Shown in pieces: positions 40,847 to 53,809 of a stretch of DNA of 64,000 nucleotides (its first letter is position 1; every line of letters begins with the position of its first letter). Source of the stretch: Acidiphilium sp. (GTDB lineage: Bacteria > Pseudomonadota > Alphaproteobacteria > Acetobacterales > Acetobacteraceae); assembly GCA_028688905.1 (NCBI GenBank), contig JAQTXH010000001.1:909670-973669 (forward strand). The letters are read 5' to 3'. A program made the translations under genes and the position numbers. The notes under the pieces are model-generated. The model had not been told where the DNA came from, did not search any database, and saw only the letters and a program-made list of their open reading frames with translations.

Positions 40847-41668
40847 ATGAGCCAGGAAACCGACATTTTGGCAGTCGAACATCTGAGCGTCGCCTTTTCG
40901 GGCCGCACGGTGCTTCAGGATGTCGATTTCCGACTGGCGCTGGGTTCGTTCTGCGGTCTGATCGGCTCGAATGGCTCAGGCAAGACCACCTTGCTGCGGG
41001 CCATCCTGGGTCTGATCACGCCGGAGCGCGGATCGGTGCGGGTCGGGTTCGGACCGGGAGACCAACAGGTTGGCTATGTGCCGCAAAAAATCCAGCTCGA
41101 CCCGTTCATGCCGCTGCGCGCGCGTGACATGGTGGCGCTGGGGCTGGACGGTCACCGCTTCGGCCTGCCTCTGCCCTCGCGCGCGCGCCGCCAAACGGTC
41201 GATGCCATGCTTGATGCAGTGGACGCGAGCGAATTCGCCGACCGCCGGGTTGGCGATTTGTCGGGCGGCCAGCAACAACGGATCTTGATCGCCCATGCGC
41301 TGATCCGTCGGCCACGTCTGCTGCTGCTCGATGAGCCGCTCGCCAATCTGGATATTCGCAGCGTGGCTGAAGTCGTTGCTCTGCTGCGCCGTCTATCGGT
41401 CGAACAAAAAATTACCGTGCTGCTATCGGCACATGATATGAACCCGTTGTTGCCGGTCATGGATCGGGTCGTCTACCTTGCCAACGGCCGCTCGGTCAGC
41501 GGCACCGTGGGCGAGGTGGTGCGCGGCGCGGTACTGAGCCAGTTGTATGGTTACCATATCGACGTCATCCGTGTGCATGGAAGGATACTTGTGGTCGCCG
41601 CCGGTGGACCCGAGGCGCTCGAAACGAACATAGCCTACGACCCGGTTCACGTTGCCCAGATCCGCTGA
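40847..41668 (+). CDS. znuC: metal ABC transporter ATP-binding protein
   Basis: Walker A GLIGSNGSGKTTLL, signature LSGGQQQRILIAHAL, Walker B LLLLDEPLANLD; ORF extends upstream to 40781. Confidence 0.9.
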   Translation: MSQETDILAVEHLSVAFSGRTVLQDVDFRLALGSFCGLIGSNGSGKTTLLRAILGLITPERGSVRVGFGPGDQQVGYVPQKIQLDPFMPLRARDMVALGLDGHRFGLPLPSRARRQTVDAMLDAVDASEFADRRVGDLSGGQQQRILIAHALIRRPRLLLLDEPLANLDIRSVAEVVALLRRLSVEQKITVLLSAHDMNPLLPVMDRVVYLANGRSVSGTVGEVVRGAVLSQLYGYHIDVIRVHGRILVVAAGGPEALETNIAYDPVHVAQIR

Positions 41669-41674
41669 CCAGCG

Positions 41675-42577
41675 ATGAACAACCCGCTCGTAGCCATTGT
41701 GGAACCAGGTTTTTTTGTCAACGGCCCGGTCCACGTCGCCCTGGCGATTGGCGGCGGCGCTGCCCTGATTTCCGCCGTTGTCGGCGTTTTCACCGTTATG
41801 CGCGGCCAGTCGTTCGCCGGCCACGCCCTGGCCGACGTCAGCAGCGCGGGGGGATCGGCGTCGTTACTGTTCGGGATCAGGCCATTGGTCGGATTTCTGG
41901 TGATGGCGGCAATCGCTGCCGGCGGCATGGAAATCATCGGGGCACGCCAGGTGCGCGAGCGCGATCTGGTCACCGGCGTCGTCCTCGGTGCCGGCCTGGG
42001 GCTGACCGCTTTATTCCTCTATCTCGACGCGACCATGACCAGCGCGAGCGGTGCGGCCAACACCGTGATGTTTGGTTCGATGTTTGCCATCGCGCCATCC
42101 ACGGTCCCGCTTGCCGTCATTGTCGGCGTTGTGGCGTTGATCATGAGCGGCATTTTGTATCGCCCGTTGCTGCTGGTCGCGATCGACCCCGACCTTGCCG
42201 CGATCCGGGGCGTCAAGGTACGCTGGATCGGGCTGGCACATCTGTTGGTGTTGGCGATGGCGGTCGCCCTTTCCGCCATGACGATCGGGGCGATCCTTTC
42301 GACGGCACTGCTGATCGGGCCCGCTGCCGCCGCGTTGCGCCTGGCGAGCCGGCCGAGCTGGGCGATTGCTATTGCTGCCACCATCGGCCTTACCGCGACC
42401 TGGGGTGGTATTCTGCTGGCCTACGACAGTTTCTACTGGACGCCAGGGCACGGCTGGCCTGTCAGCTTTTTCGTCGTAGTCATTGTTTTTGCGTCTTATA
42501 TGGTCGCTGGCCCAACTGGCACCGCGCTGGCACGACGCCGCGCCGCCGCCCTGCCCGCCCCCGCATTGGTCGACTGA
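41675..42577 (+). CDS. metal ABC transporter permease
   Basis: VVGVFTVMRGQSFAGHALADVSSAGGSASLLFG; ABC-3 family polytopic protein. Confidence 0.9.
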   Translation: MNNPLVAIVEPGFFVNGPVHVALAIGGGAALISAVVGVFTVMRGQSFAGHALADVSSAGGSASLLFGIRPLVGFLVMAAIAAGGMEIIGARQVRERDLVTGVVLGAGLGLTALFLYLDATMTSASGAANTVMFGSMFAIAPSTVPLAVIVGVVALIMSGILYRPLLLVAIDPDLAAIRGVKVRWIGLAHLLVLAMAVALSAMTIGAILSTALLIGPAAAALRLASRPSWAIAIAATIGLTATWGGILLAYDSFYWTPGHGWPVSFFVVVIVFASYMVAGPTGTALARRRAAALPAPALVD

Positions 42578-42579
42578 AC

Positions 42580-43404
42580 ATGTTTTCCAGCTTCATGGTC
42601 AATACCTGGATCGTCGCCTCGATCGTCGCGGCAACGGCCGGGTTGGTCGGGTTTTTCGTGGTGGTGCGGGGGGCGTCCTTCGCGGCGCACGCCCTGCCGC
42701 TCAGCACGTTTCCGGGGGCGGCGGCGGCGGCGTTGATCGGGACGAACGAGATTTTTGGGCTTGTGGTGTTCGCAGGATTAGGCGTCATCGGGATCGATGT
42801 GTTGAGCCGGCGGGGCAGGCCCGAGGTTGCCACTGCCCTGACGCTGGTGATGTTGCTGGGATTGGGAACCCTGTTTCTCAGCCAGACCCGAGAATACTCC
42901 CAGGAGGTCTATTCACTGCTGTTCGGCCAGGTCCTGGGTATTAGCGCCGCCGATGTTGGCCCGATCACGGTGGTCAGTGCCCTTGCGGCGGGCGGCGTTT
43001 TGTTGCTGTTTCGCCCCCTTCTGCTTGGCTCGGTATCGCAGGACCTCGCGCAGGCGCACGGCGCGGTGCCACGGCAGGTCGATCTGGAGTTTCTGGTCAT
43101 TCTGGCGATGGCCTCGGCAGTCGCGGTGCCGGTGGTAGGCGCATTGTTGGTGTTCAGCCTCCTGGTCGGCCCGGCCGCCGCCGCGCGCAACCTGACTGAC
43201 CGGCCCGGGGTGGCGATGGTGCTTTCAATGGCGATTTCGCTCATTACCGTCTGGGTCGCGATTGCACTATCGTACGTCACAAACTGGCCGGTCGGATTTT
43301 TTGTCGGCGGTTTCGGCGTGGTGTCCTACGGCGTGGGTCACCGCGCCAGGGTGCTCATCACGCTGCCGCACAGCGCGCGCACACTCCTTCAATCTCGACA
43401 ATAA
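42580..43404 (+). CDS. metal ABC transporter permease (second subunit)
   Basis: VGFFVVVRGASFAAHALPLSTFPGAAAAALIG; ABC-3 family, paralogous to the preceding ORF. Confidence 0.9.
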   Translation: MFSSFMVNTWIVASIVAATAGLVGFFVVVRGASFAAHALPLSTFPGAAAAALIGTNEIFGLVVFAGLGVIGIDVLSRRGRPEVATALTLVMLLGLGTLFLSQTREYSQEVYSLLFGQVLGISAADVGPITVVSALAAGGVLLLFRPLLLGSVSQDLAQAHGAVPRQVDLEFLVILAMASAVAVPVVGALLVFSLLVGPAAAARNLTDRPGVAMVLSMAISLITVWVAIALSYVTNWPVGFFVGGFGVVSYGVGHRARVLITLPHSARTLLQSRQ

Positions 43405-43792
43405 TGTTTGCCGGCTGAAATCCCAGCTTGGCCGCTGCGGCCCCGAGTGCCTGTGCAACGGCGCGATCCTCATGCTCGGCGACGGTGCCGCACTGGCGGC
43501 AGATGTAAAGCTGTGCCGCGTGGTTGTGACGGGCGGCCTCGGCGCAAGGAATGAAGGCGCTCAGACTCTCGACCTTGTGGATCAGGACGTTCTCCGACAA
43601 AAATTCCAACGCCCGGTACACCGTGGCCGGCGTCGCCGCCTTATGCGTCGCCCGCAAGCGGTCGAGCAGTTCGTAGGCGGTCGCCGGAGTCTTGGCCTGG
43701 AGGATCAGGGCAAACACCGCCCGGCGCAGCGCGGTGAATTGCTTGCCCTGCTGTGCGCAGGCCAAAGCCGCCTGATCCAACTGCTTTTCCAC
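43358..43792 (-). CDS. zur: Fur family regulator, probably Zur
   Basis: GKQFTALRRAVFALILQAKTPATAYELLDRLRATHKAATPATVYRALEFLSENVLIHKVESLSAFIPC...ICRQCGTVAEHED; next to zinc ABC genes. GTG at 43792 preferred over ATG at 43822, which lies inside repeat copy C. Confidence 0.88.
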   Translation of the reverse strand: MEKQLDQAALACAQQGKQFTALRRAVFALILQAKTPATAYELLDRLRATHKAATPATVYRALEFLSENVLIHKVESLSAFIPCAEAARHNHAAQLYICRQCGTVAEHEDRAVAQALGAAAAKLGFQPANIIVEIEGVCARCAAA

Positions 43793-43794
43793 CC

Positions 43795-43887
43795 TGGAGC
43801 CTGATCGTTTAATGTCGATCATGCTCTGGCTCCACTTTTGTAAGCAATTTCATCGCGTTCCGTTGCCGCAAAGGCACCAACCTCAAG
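43795..43887 (+). repeat. dispersed intergenic repeat, copy C
   Basis: tggagcctgatcgtttaatgtcgatcatgctctggctccacttttgtaagcaatttcatcgcgttccgttgccgcaaaggcaccaacctcaag. Confidence 0.9.
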
Positions 43888-44010
43888 CGAAATGGCTTTA
43901 GCCAGGCTTCGCACCATCGTCATCAGCTCCCCTCTCACGTCCGGTCGCCTCAATAGTCTCGATATTATAGTGTGTGAGATTGCGGTGCCAATCGCGGCAA
44001 CAGGCAGACA

Positions 44011-44039
44011 CGAAAACGCCGCCCGTGAGGGGCGGCGTT
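44011..44039 (-). terminator. rho-independent terminator of rpsA
   Basis: On minus strand AACGCCGCC-cctcac-GGGCGGCGTT followed by TTCG, about 27 bp past the rpsA stop. Confidence 0.8.
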
Positions 44040-44065
44040 GCCGAGCGTCCAGAGAGGCAAAAGCC

Positions 44066-45793
44066 TCAGTTTTCGCCTTGCGCCTGCTGGTTGCGGCGAC
44101 GGATCGCGGCACCCAGGATATCGCCGAGCGAAGCGCCCGAGTCCGACGAGCCGAAATCGGCCATCGCCTGCTTGTCCTCGTCGATCTCGCGTCCCTTGAC
44201 CGTAAGCTGAAGCTTGCGGGCGGCACGGTCCACGGCAGTGATCTTGGCATCGATCTTTTCGCCGACGGCGAATTTATCGGGCCGCTGATCGCCTTTGTCG
44301 CGGGCCAGCTCGGCACGACGGATGAAGCCGGTCAGCACGTCGTCGACCTTCACTTCAAGCCCGTTGGTCTGAACCGCGGTGATGACGCAGGTGACGATCA
44401 TGCCTTTGTGGACGCGATCGAGCACGCCGGCGGCAGGGTCTTCCTCGAGCTGCTTCACGCCGAGGCTGATGCGCTCTTTCTCGACATCGACATCGAGCAC
44501 CTTCGCCTTGACGATATCGCCCTTGTTGAACTTGGCCATCGCCAGTTCGCCCGGCTCGTCCCACGACAGGTCGGACATATGGACCATGCCGTCGATTTCC
44601 GGGGCGAGGCCGATGAACAGGCCGAACTCGGTCATGTTGCGGATCTCGCCTTCGACCAGCGAGCCCACGGGGTGATCGTCCATGAACTGTTCCCACGGGT
44701 TGCGCGAGACCTGCTTGAGGCCGAGCGAAATCCGCCGCTTGCCGGCATCGACGTCGAGCACCATGACCTCGACTTCCTGGCTCGTCGCCACGATTTTGCC
44801 GGGGTGCGCGTTCTTTTTGGTCCAGGACATTTCCGACACATGCACCAAGCCTTCGACGCCGGGTTCCAGCTCGACGAACGCGCCGTAGTCGGTGATGTTG
44901 GTGACGCGGCCGGTGACCTTGATGCCGGGCGGATATTTGACGTCCACACCCTCCCACGGATCGGTCTCAAGCTGCTTCATACCCAGGCTGATGCGCTGGG
45001 TGTCCGAATTGAAACGGATGACCTGCACCTGCACGGGCTGACCGATGGTCAGCGCCTCTGCGGGATGGTTGATCCGGCGCCATGCGATGTCGGTGACGTG
45101 CAGCAGGCCATCGACGCCGCCGAGATCGACGAACGCGCCGTAATCGGTGATGTTTTTCACCACGCCATCGAGGATCTGGCCTTCCTTGAGGCCCTGGATC
45201 AGTTCCGACCGCTGCTCAGCGCGGGTCTCTTCGAGCACCGCACGCCGGGAGACGACGATGTTGCCGCGCGCACGATCCATTTTCAGAATCTGGAACGGCT
45301 GGGACATGCCCATCAGCGGCGTGACATCGCGCACCGGCCGGATATCGACCTGGCTGCCTGGCAAAAATGCTGTCGCCCCGCCGAGATCGACCGTGAAACC
45401 GCCTTTGACTCGACCATGGATGATGCCATTGACCCGGGTCTGCGCTTCGTGCGCGCGTTCCAGCGCGGTCCAGGCTTCCTCGCGGCGGGCTTTTTCACGG
45501 GAGAGAACAATTGAACCGTCTTTGTCTTCATAGCGTTCGATGAACAAATCGAACACGTCGCCCGGCTTGACTTCCTGGCCGCCAAATTCCTTGACCGGCA
45601 CCCGACCTTCGCTCTTCAGCCCGACATCGACGACGACAAATTCATCATCGATGCGCGAAACCCGGCCCGAGACGACCGAGCCTTCAAACCCGGTATTGCT
45701 GCCCAGCGTGCTTTCGAGCAACGCGGCAAAGTCGTCGGTGCCGGTATATTGGCCTGCACCTTGCGGGCGCATGGCAGTTGCAATTGAACCCAT
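44066..45793 (-). CDS. rpsA: 30S ribosomal protein S1
   Basis: Repeated S1 motifs ([59 protein letters not shown]). Confidence 0.97.
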   Translation of the reverse strand: [575 protein letters not shown]

Positions 45794-46148
45794 GAAGCGG
45801 TTTAAATCCTTGAAACGAAGCCGAATGTTCGGCTGGTTTGGTATGCGGGCCAAAGATAGCTGGCCACGACTGCTCGGCCAATCCGGTCCGAGCGAATTGA
45901 AAAACATTCTTCCACAGGAATGAGCCGCGAACACCATGTCTGCAGCCGATCAGGGAAATACGCATTTTTACGTGTGGTTGCAAGCCTGGTTACCGGTATT
46001 CCCCCGCGACGACCTAAAAAAGTTTTGCGGCACTTTCAGAAACGAAAGGCATTTTTTTGAAAATAATGAAGCAAAATACTTTTGCTCGTTTGAGCCGCTG
46101 GCAGCGGAGGCTTCGCGCGGCCGAATCACATGCTATAAGCCCGCCCCG

Positions 46149-47048
46149 ATGACGCACGCGCACCCCCAGACCATTTCGCCCTTCCCGCATCATGCCGCGC
46201 CCGTGAAAAACCGGCCCCGCCTGAGCATGTTGTTTTTGCTGGTTCCCCTGGCCCTGGGCGGGTGCGGCCTGTTCGGCGGCCACGCCAATACCGGTGCCCA
46301 TTCAAAGGCCGATAAGGAAACCATCCTGCCCCCTGCAGGAACGCTTTATGCCAATGGCATCGCGTATCTTCACAAGGGCGAGGACAAAAAAGCTTCAGAT
46401 GCGTTCAATCAGGTCGAAGTCAACTACCCGTATTCGACCTGGGCGACCCACGCCGAACTGCTGCATGGCTATGCTGAATTCCGTCAGCAAAACTTCGACT
46501 CCGCCGTGGGCGCGCTCAACCGCTTCATCGAGTTGCATCCAGCCAGCCCCGATGCCGCCTATGCGTATTATTTGCGGGCGCTATGCTATTATGAACAAAT
46601 TGAAGGCGTCCATCACGATCAGACCTTCACCCTCGAAGCGGTGCAAGCCTTGCAGGATGTGGTGACCCGCTTTCCGAACAGTGCCTATGCGCGTGATTCG
46701 CGGGTCAAGCTGCGGCTCGCCCAAAACCGTCTGGCTGGGCATGAAATGGGGATCGGCCGATTTTACGAACGGCAGAATCTGTATGCTGCCGCAATCACCC
46801 GCTACCAGGTCGTGGTGCAGCAATACCAGACTACCACCTTCGTTCCCGAAGCGCTGGAACGTCTGGTCGAATGCTACCTCGACCTCGGCCTGACCCATGA
46901 AGCGGTTCGTACCGCCGCCGTATTGGGCTATAATTATCCAGGTTCGCACTGGTATCAGGACGCGTACAATAAATTGAGCGATCATCATTTGCTGAACGGG
47001 GTGGCCAAGCCGCGCAAGTCCGGCGGGTTCCTGTTCGGATTGCTCTGA
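46149..47048 (+). CDS. bamD: outer membrane protein assembly factor BamD
   Basis: Lipobox LGGCG; LYANGIAYLHKGEDKKASDAFNQVEVNYPYSTWATHAELLHGYAEF TPR-type. Confidence 0.93.
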   Translation: MTHAHPQTISPFPHHAAPVKNRPRLSMLFLLVPLALGGCGLFGGHANTGAHSKADKETILPPAGTLYANGIAYLHKGEDKKASDAFNQVEVNYPYSTWATHAELLHGYAEFRQQNFDSAVGALNRFIELHPASPDAAYAYYLRALCYYEQIEGVHHDQTFTLEAVQALQDVVTRFPNSAYARDSRVKLRLAQNRLAGHEMGIGRFYERQNLYAAAITRYQVVVQQYQTTTFVPEALERLVECYLDLGLTHEAVRTAAVLGYNYPGSHWYQDAYNKLSDHHLLNGVAKPRKSGGFLFGLL

Positions 47049-47067
47049 ACCGGAGCGCACCGGGATC

Positions 47068-50756
<3,689 letters not shown>

Positions 50757-50795
50757 ATCACCCTGCCCAATCATCGCGCTGCACGCGCAACAAAA

Positions 50796-51212
50796 TCAAT
50801 CGTCGCGCTGCACGCGCTCCTGGCGCTCATGGCGTTCCTGTGCCTCGATCGAAAGCGTGGCGATCGGCCGTGCCATCAGGCGCTTCAACCCGATCGGTTC
50901 GCCGGTTTCCTCGCAGAACCCATAGGTTCCATTCTCGATTCGCGCCGAAGCCTGATCGATTTTGCCAATCAGTTTACGCGCGCGGTCGCGGGTGCGTAGT
51001 TCGAGGGCGCGATCGGTCTCGACGCTGGCACGATCGGTGATGTCCGGCTCAAGAATGCCGCCTTCGGACAAGCTGGCCAGGGTGCCGTTCGCTTCCATCA
51101 GCAAATCGTGCCGCCATCGCAACAACCTCTGGCGAAAATATTCGACCTGCATCGGGTTCATGAACTCTTCATCTTCACTCGGTACATAATCCGGGGCAAG
51201 AGTGATTAACAT
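50796..51212 (-). CDS. dksA: RNA polymerase-binding protein DksA-like
   Basis: MNPMQVEYFRQRLLRWRHDLLMEANGTLASL...DRASVETDRALELRTRDRARKLIGKIDQASARIENGTYGFCEETGEPIGLKRLMARP. Confidence 0.93.
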   Translation of the reverse strand: MLITLAPDYVPSEDEEFMNPMQVEYFRQRLLRWRHDLLMEANGTLASLSEGGILEPDITDRASVETDRALELRTRDRARKLIGKIDQASARIENGTYGFCEETGEPIGLKRLMARPIATLSIEAQERHERQERVQRDD

Positions 51213-51331
51213 GATTATGAGTTCCTCCAGCGGGCGACCCGTCCGGGGGTCACCGGGGCCGCGCGTAGGGCGGCTTATAGCTTCGGTCCTGTCAGGAGCC
51301 AAGGGCCACATTGTGGCATTTCATGGTCTCG

Positions 51332-51724
51332 TCACATCCGGTCACGTCGTGCCAGTTCCACCCGCGCACGCAGCCGGATCGCGCCAAGAATGCCTACCAG
51401 AACCGGGTCGGACGGTTCGGTCATCGACCCTATGGCCTCGTTCAGCGCCGCCAGAGCCTCGTGGTCGCAGCCATCGAGCCTTGCCACCTGAATTTTGCCG
51501 AGCGCGTCCAACACCCGCTCACCACCCCGCCGTGCCGCGCGATCCTTGAGGTGGGAACAATCGTCCTCCTGCAAAGCCAGCAATCCGGATAACGCCACCG
51601 GCATGATAGTCCCGGTGGTTGAGGGTGCGGCCCGCGGTACCACAAACCCGCTCGACCGTCCGCTCACCGCCGCCCCGCCGGATCGCGCCAACGGTATCAG
51701 CCCCAGCCCTGAAATGCGCGTCAT
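51332..51724 (-). CDS. fliX: flagellar assembly regulator FliX
   Basis: SGLLALQEDD...RRGGERVLDALGKIQVARLDG...LVGILGAIRLRARVELARRDRM; divergent from flgI. Confidence 0.85.
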   Translation of the reverse strand: MTRISGLGLIPLARSGGAAVSGRSSGFVVPRAAPSTTGTIMPVALSGLLALQEDDCSHLKDRAARRGGERVLDALGKIQVARLDGCDHEALAALNEAIGSMTEPSDPVLVGILGAIRLRARVELARRDRM

Positions 51725-51848
51725 GCCAACTCCTCGCTTTGCGCGACCCCCGCACCGGATGGTCGGTTCAATTTTTACCCAGGCCACACCGGCAATAAAA
51801 TCATTGATATCTGTAAATTGTTAACTTTTTGCTGCGATAACCGGATTC

Positions 51849-53000
51849 GTGAGCACAATATTTTCAGCCCTGCACCTGCGATCCGCGTCCCAGATCCGGA
51901 TTGTTTTGTGGACCCTGGCCTTGTCGGCAGTCTTTGCCGCCCTGCCCCAATCGGCGCAGGCTCAGGTCCGGATCAAGGACATCACCGATATTCAGGGCAT
52001 CCGCGACAACCAATTGATCGGCTACGGCCTGGTCGTGGGGTTGAACGGGACCGGCGATTCGCTCAACAATGCCATTTTCACGCGGCAATCGCTGATCGGC
52101 ATGCTTGAGCGCCTGGGCGTCAACACCGAGGACCAAGCCGCCAGCCTGCAGACCAAGGATATAGCGGCGGTTATGGTCACCGCGAATTTGCCGGCATTTT
52201 CCCATAGCGGCGAACAGATCGACGTAACGGTATCCGCCTTAGGCGACGCCAAGGATCTTACCGGCGGTACCCTGCTGGTCACGCCTCTGCTCGGGGCGGA
52301 CGGGCAAGTTTACGCTGTGGCACAAGGTTCGCTGGTTACCGGTGCCATCAAGGCGAGCGGGGTCAATTCCTCGTTCACGCAAGGCGTGCCCACGGTAGGC
52401 CGGATCACCAATGGGGCAATCGTCGAACGGTCGGTCAATTTCACTCTGGCGTCGCAAACCACACCCAAGCTTGAACTCCGCAACCCCGATTTCACCACTG
52501 CGGAGCGGATCGTCGAAGCGATCGACGCGGATCTTGGCTCAGGTATTGCCACAATGGACGATCCGCGCACCATCACGCTCGATCTCAAGGGACGCAACGT
52601 CGTGCAAGATCTGGCCAGTATCGAAGATCTGCGGGTTCAGCCCTCGTCCCCGGCAACCGTGGTGGTCGACGAAGCCACCGGTACGATCGTGATGGGGGCG
52701 GACGTGCGGATCAGCACCGTTGCCATTGCCCAAGGCAATCTCACGGTGGAGGTCACCAACACGCCCGTAGTGAGCCAGCCGGGGCCGCTATCGAACGGAC
52801 AAACCGTCGCAACCGCGCAGACCACAATTTCAGTCAATAAAGGCAAAGGCAAAAAAATGGATATCCTCAATGGCAGCGTCAGCTTGCGCCAGTTGGTGTC
52901 GGGACTGAACACACTCGGTGTCGCCCCGCACGACATGATTAGCATTTTGCAGGCAATCAAAGCCGCTGGCGCGCTGCAAGCGCAATTGATCGTGCAATGA
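51849..53000 (+). CDS. flgI: flagellar basal body P-ring protein FlgI
   Basis: RIKDITDIQGIRDNQLIGYGLVVGLNGTGDSLNNAIFTRQSLIGMLERLGVN. Confidence 0.96.
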   Translation: MSTIFSALHLRSASQIRIVLWTLALSAVFAALPQSAQAQVRIKDITDIQGIRDNQLIGYGLVVGLNGTGDSLNNAIFTRQSLIGMLERLGVNTEDQAASLQTKDIAAVMVTANLPAFSHSGEQIDVTVSALGDAKDLTGGTLLVTPLLGADGQVYAVAQGSLVTGAIKASGVNSSFTQGVPTVGRITNGAIVERSVNFTLASQTTPKLELRNPDFTTAERIVEAIDADLGSGIATMDDPRTITLDLKGRNVVQDLASIEDLRVQPSSPATVVVDEATGTIVMGADVRISTVAIAQGNLTVEVTNTPVVSQPGPLSNGQTVATAQTTISVNKGKGKKMDILNGSVSLRQLVSGLNTLGVAPHDMISILQAIKAAGALQAQLIVQ

Positions 53001-53353
53001 TCAGCATCATCGGCTCGTCGCCCATCGTTCCTGCCATCGCACAGCCGCCCCAGACAATTCTGGCGTCGTCCGACGCCAGTGTCGCGGCGGCCCATAAATT
53101 CGAATCAATGGCGATCGCCCAGTTCCTTAAACCGATTTTTGCGACGATGGGCAAAGCCGACGCGCCATTCGGCGGTGGGTCGGCTGCCCGTCAATTTCAG
53201 CCCTTTTTGATCGATGCGATCGCCAAATCAATGGAATCCCGCGGCGGCCTCGGTCTGGCACCGATGATTGAAAACGCGCTCGCCACCCAATCGGCCAAAG
53301 CCGGTACCGGCCCGGTATCTCTCCCCGGACGCACAACCGGAGGATCAAAATGA
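52997..53353 (+). CDS. rod-binding protein (FlgJ N-terminal-like)
   Basis: AAHKFESMAIAQFLKPIFATMGKADAPFGGGSAARQFQPFLIDAIAKSMESRGGLGLA. Confidence 0.82.
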   Translation: MISIIGSSPIVPAIAQPPQTILASSDASVAAAHKFESMAIAQFLKPIFATMGKADAPFGGGSAARQFQPFLIDAIAKSMESRGGLGLAPMIENALATQSAKAGTGPVSLPGRTTGGSK

Positions 53354-53760
53354 CAATCTCAACACCCGGCGTATCTGCATTGATCGAAGCCGTCACCACC
53401 CTCGCCAGTGTGCTTGAAAAGGAAAATCGGGCGCTGATCGAGTCGGACTTCAGTATGAGCGGACTACTCGCCAACGCCAAGCGCGATGCCGTTAGCGGGG
53501 TAGAATCGATGATGAGTGCCGCCCATGATCCGGCTGCCCGGCACCGCCGCACATTCACAACACTTCAGCGCCGGCTGGATGCCGCGATCTGCCAGAACCG
53601 CGTGCTGCTGCAACGCTCCATCGATACCCAGCAACGGATCATTGAAATGATCGTCCGCACCCTGGAGCCGGGCGAAGACGATCATCACTACCCCGCGCAA
53701 TACGGTGTTGATGCCGCCCATCGCATGGCATCGCCGGTCGCCTTGACCATACGTGCCTGA
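53350..53760 (+). CDS. hypothetical, possible FlgN-type flagellar chaperone
   Basis: Helical 136 aa ORF directly coupled to the rod-binding gene. Confidence 0.5.
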   Translation: MTISTPGVSALIEAVTTLASVLEKENRALIESDFSMSGLLANAKRDAVSGVESMMSAAHDPAARHRRTFTTLQRRLDAAICQNRVLLQRSIDTQQRIIEMIVRTLEPGEDDHHYPAQYGVDAAHRMASPVALTIRA

Positions 53761-53809
53761 TCCATTGCACGTCTGGTCATCGTGCGCTCGCTATGGCATT
53801 CCCAATGGC

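Noticed and set aside
43892-45514. 540-aa plus-strand ORF antisense to rpsA
   Set aside because: Shadow of the repeated S1 coding pattern; the rpsA frame is certain.
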